From contig NC_133230.1 of assembly GCF_040436345.1 (NCBI RefSeq), forward strand, positions 24,438,197-24,502,196: DNA of 64,000 nt. The letters run 5' to 3'. Within the stretch, counting starts at the first letter, position 1. The number at the start of each line of letters is the position of its first letter. A model generated the notes under the pieces. It did not search any database, was not told the DNA's origin, and was given only the letters and a program-made list of their open reading frames with translations. Shown one piece after another: positions 46,801 through 58,900 of the stretch. The translations under genes and the position numbers were made by a program. The DNA is from Pagrus major (Eukaryota > Chordata > Actinopteri > Spariformes > Sparidae).

Positions 46801-48221
46801 GTAATAAACAAAACATATTCTTCAGTGGAGGGGGTTTTGAAGTTCTGTTTTTCAGAAACTACATTCTCCATCAGATTTGACATGTTTGAAGGGGTGACAA
46901 ACTACAATTGAGAGACCTTTGCAACAAAGCCGGAAGGAATCACAGGCCTTTCAATATCCCATTCTTTGAGCGAGGCACCATCACAAAAGTTATGAAATAT
47001 TAACATGATGTCTAGCAATACAGGAGGACAATATGAAGGCAGCGAACAATAGCTTTTCAATTAATAGAAGGGCAAAAGTGTGGAGTTGTGTTTGGTAGAA
47101 CAAAAGTATACTGTCTGCGTGTGTATAAGAAGGCATTGTGTTGTCACCTTCAGGGAGTATAGAAATAATGTCGTCTCAAAACTTTCTGAAAAACATATGG
47201 CGTTCATTTTCATTTCAGTTCATTTCATCATTGCTGGTTTGCAGTGCTGGAACACTGCATGGCACTCAGCTCAACAATAGATAGACAACAACTGTGTATG
47301 TATGATATAGGTGATAAAGATGTACATTATATATATTCATAAGGACATGTTAAAGAAACACAGGGCATGGTATGGGTATGGTATTATATTCTGTATATGT
47401 TATGTATCTGTCAAGGTCAAAAGGTGAAATGGGTCTAAAATGGAATACAGTACATGACTTTAGAGCTATACTGTGTATCTGTGAGGTGTGACATTATGTC
47501 TGGCCCATTGAGAATTGTCGACTAATTCAAATTTGCTTTAGATTGTGAAATCAAGTCACAAGCTAGCAGCCGTTACGATCGTTACTCAATAACAATACAC
47601 AGGGTAATAATAATATACACCTTTATGCTGCAAAAACCTATAACCCAAAAAGGAATATTTCAGTTTACATTGTCTATAAAGCCAAACTAATGATCGACAT
47701 CCAGATGTGAATGAACATGGTCTGTCTGCTTGGCTGAACTCCACATATTATATTTTTGTACATTTATAAAAATCTAAATCCCCCAAATTATAGCTTTGTC
47801 TACACTAACAGGCTTTCGAATAGGGTTATTAAATGACGCTAACGAAAAGGGCCAACCTCAGATCAATATGTCAGACAGTACACGGACACCTTGTCAGCCC
47901 AGCCTCCTGTCTCCTGGCTGGGGGGAGCACACACTCTCCTTGATCAGGGCAGCTGCTGAGGCGTGGCTGTTACATCCTGAGCCGTGACAAGGCTGTGGGG
48001 ATGACGCACACGCTCAGTGGGGACTGCCATCCTGCCTGTGTGAGGTGCTGTCAGGGTCGAAGGGCCGGGCCAGACCTCGCTTCCACTTAACCTACATCCA
48101 TCAACTGTAATGAAACACCTCCTCGAGAGTCGACTGTGACCTCACTGTGTTTAAAGGATGGCTAATGGATGGCGCCATAAAACCAGGAAGAATATTTTAG
48201 CAATTCAGATTTTAGCTAATG

Positions 48222-48645
48222 TTAAATGAGATAATTGATATCACTGTTATATCTGTCTGAACAAGGTCACAGCTAGAGATCTGTTAGCTTAGCTTAGCAC
48301 AAAGACGAGCTGCAAAGGTGCTACAGTATATCTTGGTTGTTCATTTTGTGCAACCTGACATGTAAAATAGACAGGTTGTGTTTTTTTTACAAGGGGTTAA
48401 AGCACTTAGTAATGTATCATTATCTCTAAGGTGCAATTTGTAAGATAGATGATTATTGAGTCTCATCTCCAGGTTGTTAAATCCCGGCACTTGGGTTTTT
48501 TGCAAAAAGGATACATTCAAATGTAATGATAAGTAAGCTCTTTTTCTCCCTGTTTATAGACTTTGTGCTATGCTAAGCTAATCTATTGTGACTGTAGCTT
48601 CAAATTTACCAGACATGTAAGAGATTTTTTTCATCTAACACATAT
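48222..48645. repeat. Diverged fish hairpin repeat
   Basis: The left arm has GTTAGCTTAGCTTAGCACAA; the right arm has TTTTTCTCCCTGTTTATAGA, TATGCTAAGCTAATC and GACTGTAGCTTCAAA, in the order of the copy at 21289-21672. In the middle is AGGTGCAATTTGTAAGATAG, resembling the end of the 28120-28446 family, so a second element may have inserted. Confidence 0.6.
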
Positions 48646-51253
48646 TGCACTTAATTTTTTTCTCAAAATCTTGAGCTATGTTTCACACTGATTCCAAAAG
48701 AAAAACTCTTCAGTGAAAAGTTCAAATTTAGCATCATCATAGCCTGATTTAGTTTTGAGCATTGACTTGAGAGATAACTACTGTTTCTCCAAGCCACAAA
48801 TTTCAAAACCCGGCAGAGAACAACAAGCCTTTTGTTGCTCACACAAACAGGATCCTGTGTGATCTACAACTACAGGTCTCACTACACACTGCTTTCAAGC
48901 TCCTTTGACCAAAAATCTGAGCTCTGTTTTTGACTTTTTTCCTCAGGAAGGCAAGCTTCTAAAGCTTCTCTCTGCTGCAGAGTGCAGCTGACATAATCCT
49001 ACACTGCACTTCAATCCTCTAACACAGCCTACAGGACTTATTTCCATAATATCAACACCCCCACTGTAGTGTACTATTGCGTCAGACCCTTCAAACTATT
49101 AGCTAGCTTAGCACCAAAGTGAACCAGGAGTGTAATGGACTGTGCACTATAATAACATTCGCAGGAATGAAAAAGCTTCAGGCTTGAGCTCAAAAAAGAA
49201 AACATATTTTCGAGGAGAGTCAGGCCACTGTACTCACTGTACAGAAGGTTACAAGCCCAAAAGCCACTGTGGCAGGAGGCTGCTATGGAGATAGCCTTGG
49301 GAGGAGATAATTAAAATGGTAGCACCTGTGGGAGGTCCCACCTGTAGGGCTGAGTGGGAGCCGTTTCCAGTGTGACAGCCCTGCAGAGAGCTCGTCTGAA
49401 ATTAATCAAATCCAACATGAAGGAAGACTCAGTGGACCGAGGCGTAACTATACAGACTGTTGATGCTGCAATGTGCTCTGCATTTTTTTTTTTTTTTTTT
49501 CTCAGTGGCCTTGTTATTTGTACAGACATACAAACTCTCCAGAGATTCATACATATTTGCGGTGTTATTGCAGGGGCACCAGAGAGGCAGGGGAGGGAGG
49601 GGGTGAGGGAGGGTGACAGTGCAACAAAACAACTGCCAGTCATGATTTGAGAGTTTGAAATACAGAAAAACTTTATTGAAGTTCTGCACGCCTCCTTCCA
49701 AATTGTTCTACAGTAGATGAAGCTATGTTGCACACAGATTTAAATTAGCATGAGCAATCTGAACAGTAAAAAGCTGGGAACACACATTGACACACACTCA
49801 TACACAGGCACTCTCACTCATTTTCCTTCCTTATGAGTGCACATGGAGGACAGCAGTGGATGCTCGGGTGGAGCAGGATGATCAAAACCACCTCTTCAAT
49901 TTGACATTTAATGCAGAGATCTAATAACTAAATGAACAAGTGCTAAACAAGGACAAATGTACAACTGCTCTATGGTTATAGGTCCTAGATTTTCATTTTT
50001 ACTAAATTGAATCCCACAGGGAATTTTTTTATATTTCAGAGGTAATCTGTATGACCTGCTTTTCAAACAGATGTTTCCTTTACCATCCGTTCAAATTCCA
50101 TACATCATATTGAATAAGGCCTCTATTCAAAAACAGCACATTCGCTTTCTCGATGGTCTGACTGGCCTCAAAGCTTGTGACTCACTTCATGGTTTTCCCA
50201 GTGTGCTTCTACTAGATTCCTGATGATTTGTGTTTTATGTAACCACAGTTGAAGCTGACAGGGCTCTGCAGCTCAGAGCATGTCCACTTTGTTCTCTACT
50301 TAAGGTTACATAACTGTTAACTACAGTATACTGTAACGTTGACGAAAGCCAAAGACTTCTTTGAGGACAAAGTTCTTTTAAGGCCTCTCTTATTATAGTT
50401 GCCACTTGATACCAAAAATAAAATTACAGACAGTCAAATAAATAAAAACAAATTCATACATGTCACAGAGGAAAAAACAGCTACTATAATACAAGTAGAC
50501 ATTGTTTTGAAACTGTTTTAGATTAGTTCTAGTTAACATTCTGTTGTCCCAATGGAGAGGCAAATAAATAAAATCAATGCTGCTGCTGCACTGTCAGTAC
50601 AGTACATTTGGCACTACTGTATGTTCTGATACAAAGCAGGACATAAAGGTACACCTTCAGTATTTGAAGAAGCCAATATGCAAGGCACAACAACTGGCTT
50701 AATTCTTAACGACGTTTTTCAAAAATATCAGCTGTCTTTCATGATTATAAAAGAGAACAACTACAGCTGAATCCCAGTGTTTTGACTGTGGACTGAAGGG
50801 TGAGCCCTCACGGACCTGGATGGTTTATTATCAACATCTCGAGTCTGTTGGTCCCGCAGGGGCCAAAAGCCTCAACAGAGAAAGAGGTTGGAGACTGTTA
50901 TGTACCAGGACTCTATAACATGATTTGTTTAAAAACAGCATGGGAAACTATTAAAGAAAGCAATGTTTTAGTTCCCAAATTAACTTTTGATTAGTTGTAT
51001 TTTTTATTTCATGTCTGTTCTGTCCATTGTTTAAATTAAATTAATATTTGTTAAAATTACCGATATCAATTTGATATCAATTGCTTATAGACATATTATA
51101 ATAAATAATGTGGAAGACCAGATTATTAGGATTCAGCTGTAAAACTGTGCCAACACAATAACAATATGTCAAAGGGCAAGGCTGAGTTCTACAGTGACAC
51201 TGATTGCTTGCTAGTAATGTCGATTTTGCTATTAGCTGAATGTTAGCTTTACA

Positions 51254-52273
51254 TTAAAGGGGCACTCCAGCAATTTAGATCTTTACTTCCATAAAGTTAA
51301 AAAAGAATAGTCTGTAATTCTGTTGCAGTAGCCACGATATTCTGACTTTTAGTCCCTAAATTCCAAAAAATGGATACTTAATTTCCCATAATCCAACTTG
51401 ATAAAAATTTCTTTGTAATATCGTCTTGCCCGGCAAACATCACACCCCCAGCTTGTAACATGGGCTTGCTGTCATAATGTTGTGATTTCCAAATTGAGAC
51501 AACCTGGATGATATTGTCAGTACCCGATCCGTTCCAGCTGCCCAATCTGTTCTGCACAAATGTTTAAAATCATTGTAAATTTAATAGTTAATTATTATGT
51601 AATCGGTAATTTACTGAAATTATATATTTTTAAAAACCCTTTTGGGCTGTACCAATGAAATTAAACATCAGCAGGAAGTGAGAGAGACAGAGGTGCCTTC
51701 ACAACATCCAGATTGAAAATGGAGTCAGAAAAAGTAAAGTAGGCAAGTATAGAATACAGAAAAAAGATATGAAGGGAAATATTCAATGTCTAAATTATAA
51801 ATAGAGAACTTTATAACACAATTAAAGTTATTTTAAAAAAAAATCATTTTTATATTATTTATATTGATTTTAAGCAATTTCATGATGCAAAATAGCTGCA
51901 ACATGTATTTGTTAAATACATTGAGTTAACTGTATTGACTGACACAGAATTAAACTTAAAATATTACTAATTATTTTTTGTCAAAGGAATGCATTTGCTG
52001 CCAAAGTTGTATTAACTTTTCCTGCTTATAGGCTAACTGTAAAATAATTGTGAACAGGAACATTTGCGGCAACCTTCTTAAACCAACAGGACCAATTTGT
52101 GCATGTGCAGAACGGATCGGGCAGCCGGTACGGACCGGGTACTGACAGACATCACTATGACATCATCAGGGTGTCGGACTTGATACAGCTCCTCCAGTTT
52201 TAACAAGCTGAGTGGCACCAACAATGACGACTAACTGAGCTTGGTGTGCAAAATCAGTGGAGTGCCCCTTTAA
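51254..52273. mobile_element. Foldback element with 16-bp perfect inverted ends TTAAAGGGGCACTCCA
   Basis: TTAAAGGGGCACTCCA at 51254-51269 is exactly inverted at 52258-52273. The element is 1,020 bp and has no coding capacity. It contains a second inverted-repeat element (51515-52147). The target-site duplication is not clear from the flanks. Confidence 0.85.
51515..52147. mobile_element. Inner foldback element nested in 51254-52273
   Basis: The left end reads TGTCAGTACCCGATCCGTTC, then CAGCTGCCCAATCTGTTCTG. The right end, read on the minus strand, is TGTCAGTACCCGGTCCGTAC, then CGGCTGCCCGATCCGTTCTG. The arms match over about 45 bp with a few changes. The interior is AT-rich. A related single terminus lies at 56795-56846. 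Confidence 0.8.
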
Positions 52274-52522
52274 ATGACCTTAATAATAAGAACACTTACC
52301 ACACGTGGTAATACTGACTTAATGAGGTGAGTGGCCAATAAGACAAGAAGTCTCAAATGTGCCCTTTAATAATGTATTGATTTCTGATTTGTACAAGGCC
52401 ATTGACTGATGCTGGAAGCAGTTAATAAATAATATCTACTCACACAGTTTTGAGAGTAGAAACACAGACTCTACTGTAGGTCTGTTACTACTCTATCATC
52501 ATATAATACAGACTGTAATTCA

Positions 52523-52528
52523 TTTATT
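52523..52528 (-). promoter_or_regulatory. ccdc9b: Candidate poly(A) signal of ccdc9b
   Basis: AATAAA on the minus strand, about 455 nt downstream of the ccdc9b stop. It is the first canonical hexamer found after the stop. Confidence 0.45.
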
Positions 52529-52983
52529 GAAAACACCTCTAAGGCAGAATCAGGCACTAGATAATTTGACTGTGGCTGAAGTCCATTTTCAAGGGGCTAC
52601 TAAGTGTAACTGATTAGCTAGCCTCCTGATATGTACCTTGACATTTTCATACAAATGTAAACATTCAATGATATTGCACTCAAGTCGCATACTAACGTAA
52701 TTAATAATTTGTCAGTACACATGCTTTTATACTCATAAAGTGCTTGGATGTAAAAAATATTTGAGCAGGGAAAAATGGTCACCATTCCTACTTCAAATTT
52801 TAGAGATTTAAAAACTTCCACAGGTTGGGACACGCCGCAGCGAAATGAAACCATGGTTCTGCGTGTAAGCCATACACAGGGTACCTCAGATGAGCGACCT
52901 GAAGCGAAATGATGCAAATACGAAGAGGCGAGGCTCTGCGTTTCTGTGATTTGGTTTCAGTATTTACATGGCGAAAATGACAA

Positions 52984-55900
52984 TCAAACAATCTTCCCAT
53001 GCTCTCTCGCCTGCAAAAAAAAAGAAAAACATAGAGAAAAGTATTAATTACAACTCATATCTTTTCCAAAATTCACTTTTCTATATAAAAGATGTCAGCA
53101 GGCACATACTATCTCTCTCATGAGACTATTATCTCTCTCATAGACTCATGAGACACTCCAAAAGGCCTCACAGCTGGTGAATACACTTAAACCAAAATGG
53201 GATATTACACAGCTGCAGTGCAGATTTACTGCCTGTCTCTCTCTTCATCCATTTAACTCATCATCCATTTGCACTTCCCCTCCATCAGTCCATTTACACA
53301 TCTATCGATTCTCCCATCCCTCCTCCAGTCTCTCGCACTGACCTTGTCACTGCTGGTGGAGTGTGTCGGGTGTGTTTCTCCTGACTCCAGGCTCAGGACA
53401 GACAGACCAGAGTCTATCAGTTCCTCTTTGGAAGAAAACCAACATTAGCTTATTTATATACCATCTAGTCAGAAATGGTCATGGCCGTTGAAGCTATCGC
53501 TTACCTGTGTTTGTGTTGCTGATGTTGCACTTGGCAAGCTCTACAGGCTGGACAGAGCTCTCCTGTAAAGAGGCACAGGCTTTTTCAGGGGAGGGGGAGC
53601 TGGGAGCTGTGGGGAGGGTGCTGTCTTTTCTCGTACATTCAGTTTCAGATGCCTGCTGCTGGGCGACAGGAGGAGCAGACGGACCGCCTCCCTGATCCTG
53701 AGGACCAGGACTGCCATCATCCTGCTTGGCACTTTCAAGAGGCTGCTGTGGCCCTTTGTTTTTTTTAGGTGAGGAAGCTTTTAAAGAGCTCGGGCTCGAG
53801 TCCCGAGAGCCTGTGGTTTGCCTTGTGTGAGCCCCCTGGACGAGCTCCTCCAAGAAGCGTACCTTCTTCTCCGAACTCTTTGGGGACGATACCTCCGCCT
53901 TCAGCTGAGTAGGGGAGTCCTCTCTCAGTGCATCAGCTGACGCAGGAGCAGTGGATCCACTCAGTGAGTCTGGGCTGGGCGACAGCTTCATTTTTGAGTC
54001 CTGGTCTTTCGGATCTTCTACGTCAAGTTCTGTGAGGGCGTCGAGCTCCTCCAAGAATTCCTCAAATGTTGTGTCAGAAGTCTAGAGGATGAGATGAGAA
54101 CAAATCAGGTGTTTTTGTTTCTTTAGTAACATTCATCACTCAATCCATATTTAGACTCAAACAGGTTTGATATCTCACCTGTAGGCTCTCTCCTTCTTCA
54201 TTCGCCTGCCATCTAAAAAATAAAGGGACTTTTATCAAAGGCTATTCTGTAACAATGTAGACACACTAAGTAAGCGTCAAGTAAGGGAAAGTAGCGGGTG
54301 AGAGAGGTGGAGATAGAAAGCTTAGCACTAGTTAGCTTTGGTCTCAGCCGTTGTAGTCTCACTTGCTCACACTATTTTAGAATCTTTTGCCAGCTGGTAC
54401 GGCAGCATGGTTACAACAATCTGTCAGGACAAACCTGAATGCTGTTTTGCACTGTCCTCTGACCCTTACATACTTCAATCAGAGAGAAAATCATCTGGCA
54501 CATTACACTTTCACACTGAGAGGCTATACCGCCTCACTTCCAGGTCTGTGGCCTCGTGGCTTTTTGAGATTATGAGCAATGCTTGTGTAACAGCCTGAAA
54601 GCTTCCTCACCACCCAGCACAGTAGTAGCTTGTTTCACAACAGAGGGAGGCTTGGGGAGAAAAAAAAAAGAGACGTGAATGAGGCCTTCTGGGTTATTTA
54701 GTTAGCTGCCGCAACTTCCAAATCAAGCCTCATGAAAACCAGGGGAATTTGTACATTAGGGCACAGTGCAGGAAAACAACGTCATTTCCCACATTCACTG
54801 TACATATGCCATTAGTCACAGGCTGTGGTGAGAAACATCTACATAGCTGAATCAACTTTAACATCAGGCTGTGCGTGGCACTGATGGAGATGATGTTTAG
54901 CTGTTACTGACCTCCTCGCTCTCCCAGTCAGACGATCTATGCCTTTTGCTTTACTGCTCATCACTTGCACGTTCTTAGCTCCTTTGTCTTTGCCTCGCTT
55001 CTCATGACCTTGGACAGAAGAATAACGAAAGTTTAGGCACAGTGAAACATTTTTTTACGAAAAGCCAGACAACAGGACGTCTTTGTTTCCTTGCTGTGTG
55101 GGCTTGAAGGTCCGGTGTGAAGGATTAAAGATAAGATAGATAAGATGTACCTTTATTGATCCGCCGCAGGATAAATTCAATTTGGCACAGGAGCACATGG
55201 GCAAACAATAACTAAAGGTATCAACGCAAGGGAAGGTATGTACTTCCCGTAAAAATAAAATAAAATAAAATAAAAATATGCAAGAATAGAATAGAAATGC
55301 TACAGTAGATGGATCTGTGTGCATATACCTGTGCAATGTTCATGTAAATGTGCAATGTGCAAAAATGTCCTGAGATATACATACAGTGTATACACTCATA
55401 AAGACTGTTTGTATATACATGTGCATTATCTGTCATTAACTATAAGTGGGATACCTCTTGAATCACCAGCTGTCCTGGATTGTCCTCTTCTAGCATTTCG
55501 TCCACCTGGAAAAAAATAAAAAGGGATTAAATATTGAGGGGGGAAACTTATGATCATATTTTGATGTGAAAGGTCTTATTCCCCCCACAGTCTTGGTTTG
55601 GACTGTGTGAACATCTCACCTCGGCTGGAAGGCCCCCAGTCTCTATCAGGGATGGATTTGTCTGAAAACCTGAAAGCAGAGCTACAGTTTAGGCAGAAAC
55701 ACAAACCAAGTCTTGGCCAGGTGACATAACAGCCCATCTCCACTCCCATTAACAGGCTATATTGACATTCAAGTGTCATACTTGTACATTTATTATGGGC
55801 CTAAAATTTGACATTTTGGAGAATCAGTGAGAGGTTGCGTTTCACATCCAGTGAGGCCATCTAAATTGTTGAATCAGAAACACATTTCCTTTTCTATTCT

Positions 55901-58900
55901 TACCCGAGGGCCTTGTTAAAGCCTCACCAAATAAGGCAAGGCATTTCATCTCTCATCCCAAGCTAAAAATAGCCGCTCCTCCCTTGTCTCTTTACATTTT
56001 GATGCTCCCTTAAACAGCACATTAATTTACTCTGCAGCTTGGTCACTCTTTGTACTCAAGCATGGTTTGTTTGAAATCTAACAAACACTTAGAATGAACA
56101 GGGGAGCTGTGATCTAACCAAGTTTTCAGAATGCCAGACTACACAAAGTTGCAGTGAAATACCGACACACACACTGTTCATAGTGATAGAATTTCCCTGA
56201 AACATAATTATATGTGATGTAACAATTTAGCAACATCCTGTGACTTGATGGAATTTTGTCTTGTGATCATGTGGCAGGACATGTAGTTCAGAAACCTTAT
56301 CAAATGGATTATTCCACTGAATGAGCTGAATAAAAAAGAAACAGGGTGTTCTTGAAGGTTAGTTTGTTCTTTATCCACATCAGTTTTAAAAGTGAATGAA
56401 GCCTTTTAATAAATCTTCAGAAGTAAAAAAAAAGAGGAGAGAAGCAAAAAAAGTGATGCTTGAAACTTTTACACCAAAATTAGCATGTATATGCAGATTT
56501 TAAATGCGGGCAAACCAACTATAAACAGGCGATTGCCTCGTTTCACATTTCCAGTGGACAAGTTTCCCACTCTTTTTTTTTCTTGCTCAGTCATCACAAT
56601 CGCAAAGAGAAATACAGGGAACAGAAGAAAACAACAGGTCATACACCTCATTAGACCGCCTCGAGAAGACATTAAACTTCTTTTAAAATGTTTAAATCAA
56701 CATTCTGAAGTAGACACATGATTTTTCTGGAGCTGAAGATGGAAGGCGCTAAGGAGGGAGACATCTTGCTTCTTTTGCATCTCTGGTGAGAGTTGCACAT
56801 GCACAGTACCGATCAGGCAGCTGGCGAGAATCAGGTACTAACAGGGTTGCCACCCGCAAAGTAACAGTTTTCAGTTAGTTTTTAAAATATCTTTAACTTC
56901 AGTCTACTTTTTTTAACTCCACGCCAACTAAACCTTAACACGTCAATAGCATAGCAAGAGGCGAAAATGAGCTTGTCTATGGGGGTGTTTTCATCACAGC
57001 GGATCAGAGCCAGAGCCAATAAACACACGTGACTACTTCAGAGTCATTTGACACAGGAGTGAATGCCGATTTTGCCCATTCCAATTAAAGACAAAAGCCA
57101 TTGGGTGCCAGAGTGAAAGGGGTACTATGATTACAGCATCAATTTAGGAAATATGCTTTCTTGCAGAGAGACAGATGAGAAGATTGATACCACTCTCATG
57201 CCTGTCTGTTAAATATGAAGCTACAGCCAGAATACAGTTAGTTTAACTTAGCATAGAGACTGGAAGCAGGTTAACAGCTAGCTTGGATCTGTCTGACAAG
57301 AATCTGTCTACCTGCACCTACTATTTAAACACGTTCAATGTAATTTTTGCCACTAGGAATTTCTCAATCAAAAGAATGATGAAAAAGACATAGTTTGATT
57401 AAGTTGTGAAGTAGCGTGGAATCATGGGAGTTGTTGTCTTCATCTTTTAACAATTACCGTTGCAGATGACATTCAATCTGACGTGACTCAGGCAGAAATG
57501 TTCACAAACAAAACAAAGTTATAAGTTTTATTCGTGACAGAAGTGCGTGAGAAAGCCTGAGTGCAAGGAAGTCTTACATATTCTCAGTTTTGTCCATGTC
57601 CCACGCCCGTCTCCACTGGCCCTTGGCATTTTTGTGGCGCGCCACTCTCTCGCGGTCGATCTGCTCACGCTCTTTCTTCCACCGCACATACTCCTCCTGC
57701 TCCTCTTTCGATGTGGGGATGTTGAGGTCCGTGCTGGTCTGCGGGCTCTCAGGCTCCTGGGCAGAGGGGAACGGTTTGGTGTATTTCAAAGCATAAAAAC
57801 AAGCTCTTAATGTAGATTTATATCTGTCCACTTCAGTAACGAAGCACTGGCATTGAAACGTGACTGAATTAAACACCAGCATGGCTCAGTGTCACACTTT
57901 ATTACATCTGAAGCATCACTCTACACAGTAATCAGAGCAGCGAAGGGAACAAGCTCAACAATAGCCACGCATTAAGCATGGGTGGTCATAAACAAGAGTG
58001 GCTTCTCATCTCTAAACACATAATGAAACAGGAACAGGGCAATATACAGATCAGAGGAGTTCACAAGAAAGAGAACAAACAAGGAGTCTTCTGGTATTTT
58101 CATACATTAGGGAAAATGCCAAACACTGCCTCACTGTAAATACTAACATGGCCTCTGGTTGTTGATTCAATCCAGTCAGCTACCATTTGTGCTTCTTGTT
58201 TGGCTGCCATGAAGACAAACAAATTCTTTGAGACAATATTCCGGGAAAACTGCAGTGGACAACAAATGCAATTAGGTCCACTTCCTCCATCCCCCTCATA
58301 ACCTGCTTATTGATTACTGTGATGAGAGCGGGAAGTAATGCTCGGTAATTGTAACACTAAACTGAGATGCGATGCAGGCTATTTAACACATCAAAGGGGA
58401 CAGAGGCTGGGTAGAGGATGTGTGCTCTAGTTACAAAGCGCTGGGGCGAACCAGGACTACAAACACTGCTGTGGTCAAAGGGAAATCATGAGAAAAAGAT
58501 CAGCAATCTCAGAGAGAAAATGATTATCAGTGCCTGTGTTTTAGGCAGCAGGAGGGAGATGATGTTACTGTCTGCAGAAAAATAAAAATTGTGTGAGATT
58601 TCTGAGTAAAAGTGGAAAGAAAATCTACACACTGCTCTGCACATTATGTCAGCCAGAGAGAAAAACAGCACAGTGCCGGTAAGAAACCATGATGTGTGAT
58701 GTTTTTCGCCTCAGGTGTGGACCAATCACAGCCAAGTAAACATGTTGCCTTCCTGTGTACAGTTATTGGAGAACATGGCATCTGTGCTCATCCCTCTGTT
58801 TTCCATCTCCTCTCCCCTCCCTCTCCTCTGGCCCCCCGGCGGACGTCGGGGGCCACAAGGGAGGACGCTTCTCGCATGTTCCAACAGGCCGTGTGCTGCT

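Larger units (their letters stand above)
43640..52520. other. Gene-free interval between inafm2 and ccdc9b
   Basis: Nearly 9 kb without a supportable coding region. It holds a tandem satellite (44441-45063), a dispersed repeat (46550-46800), a hairpin repeat (48222-48645) and a nested foldback element (51254-52273). The remaining sequence is AT-rich and unremarkable. Confidence 0.6.
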
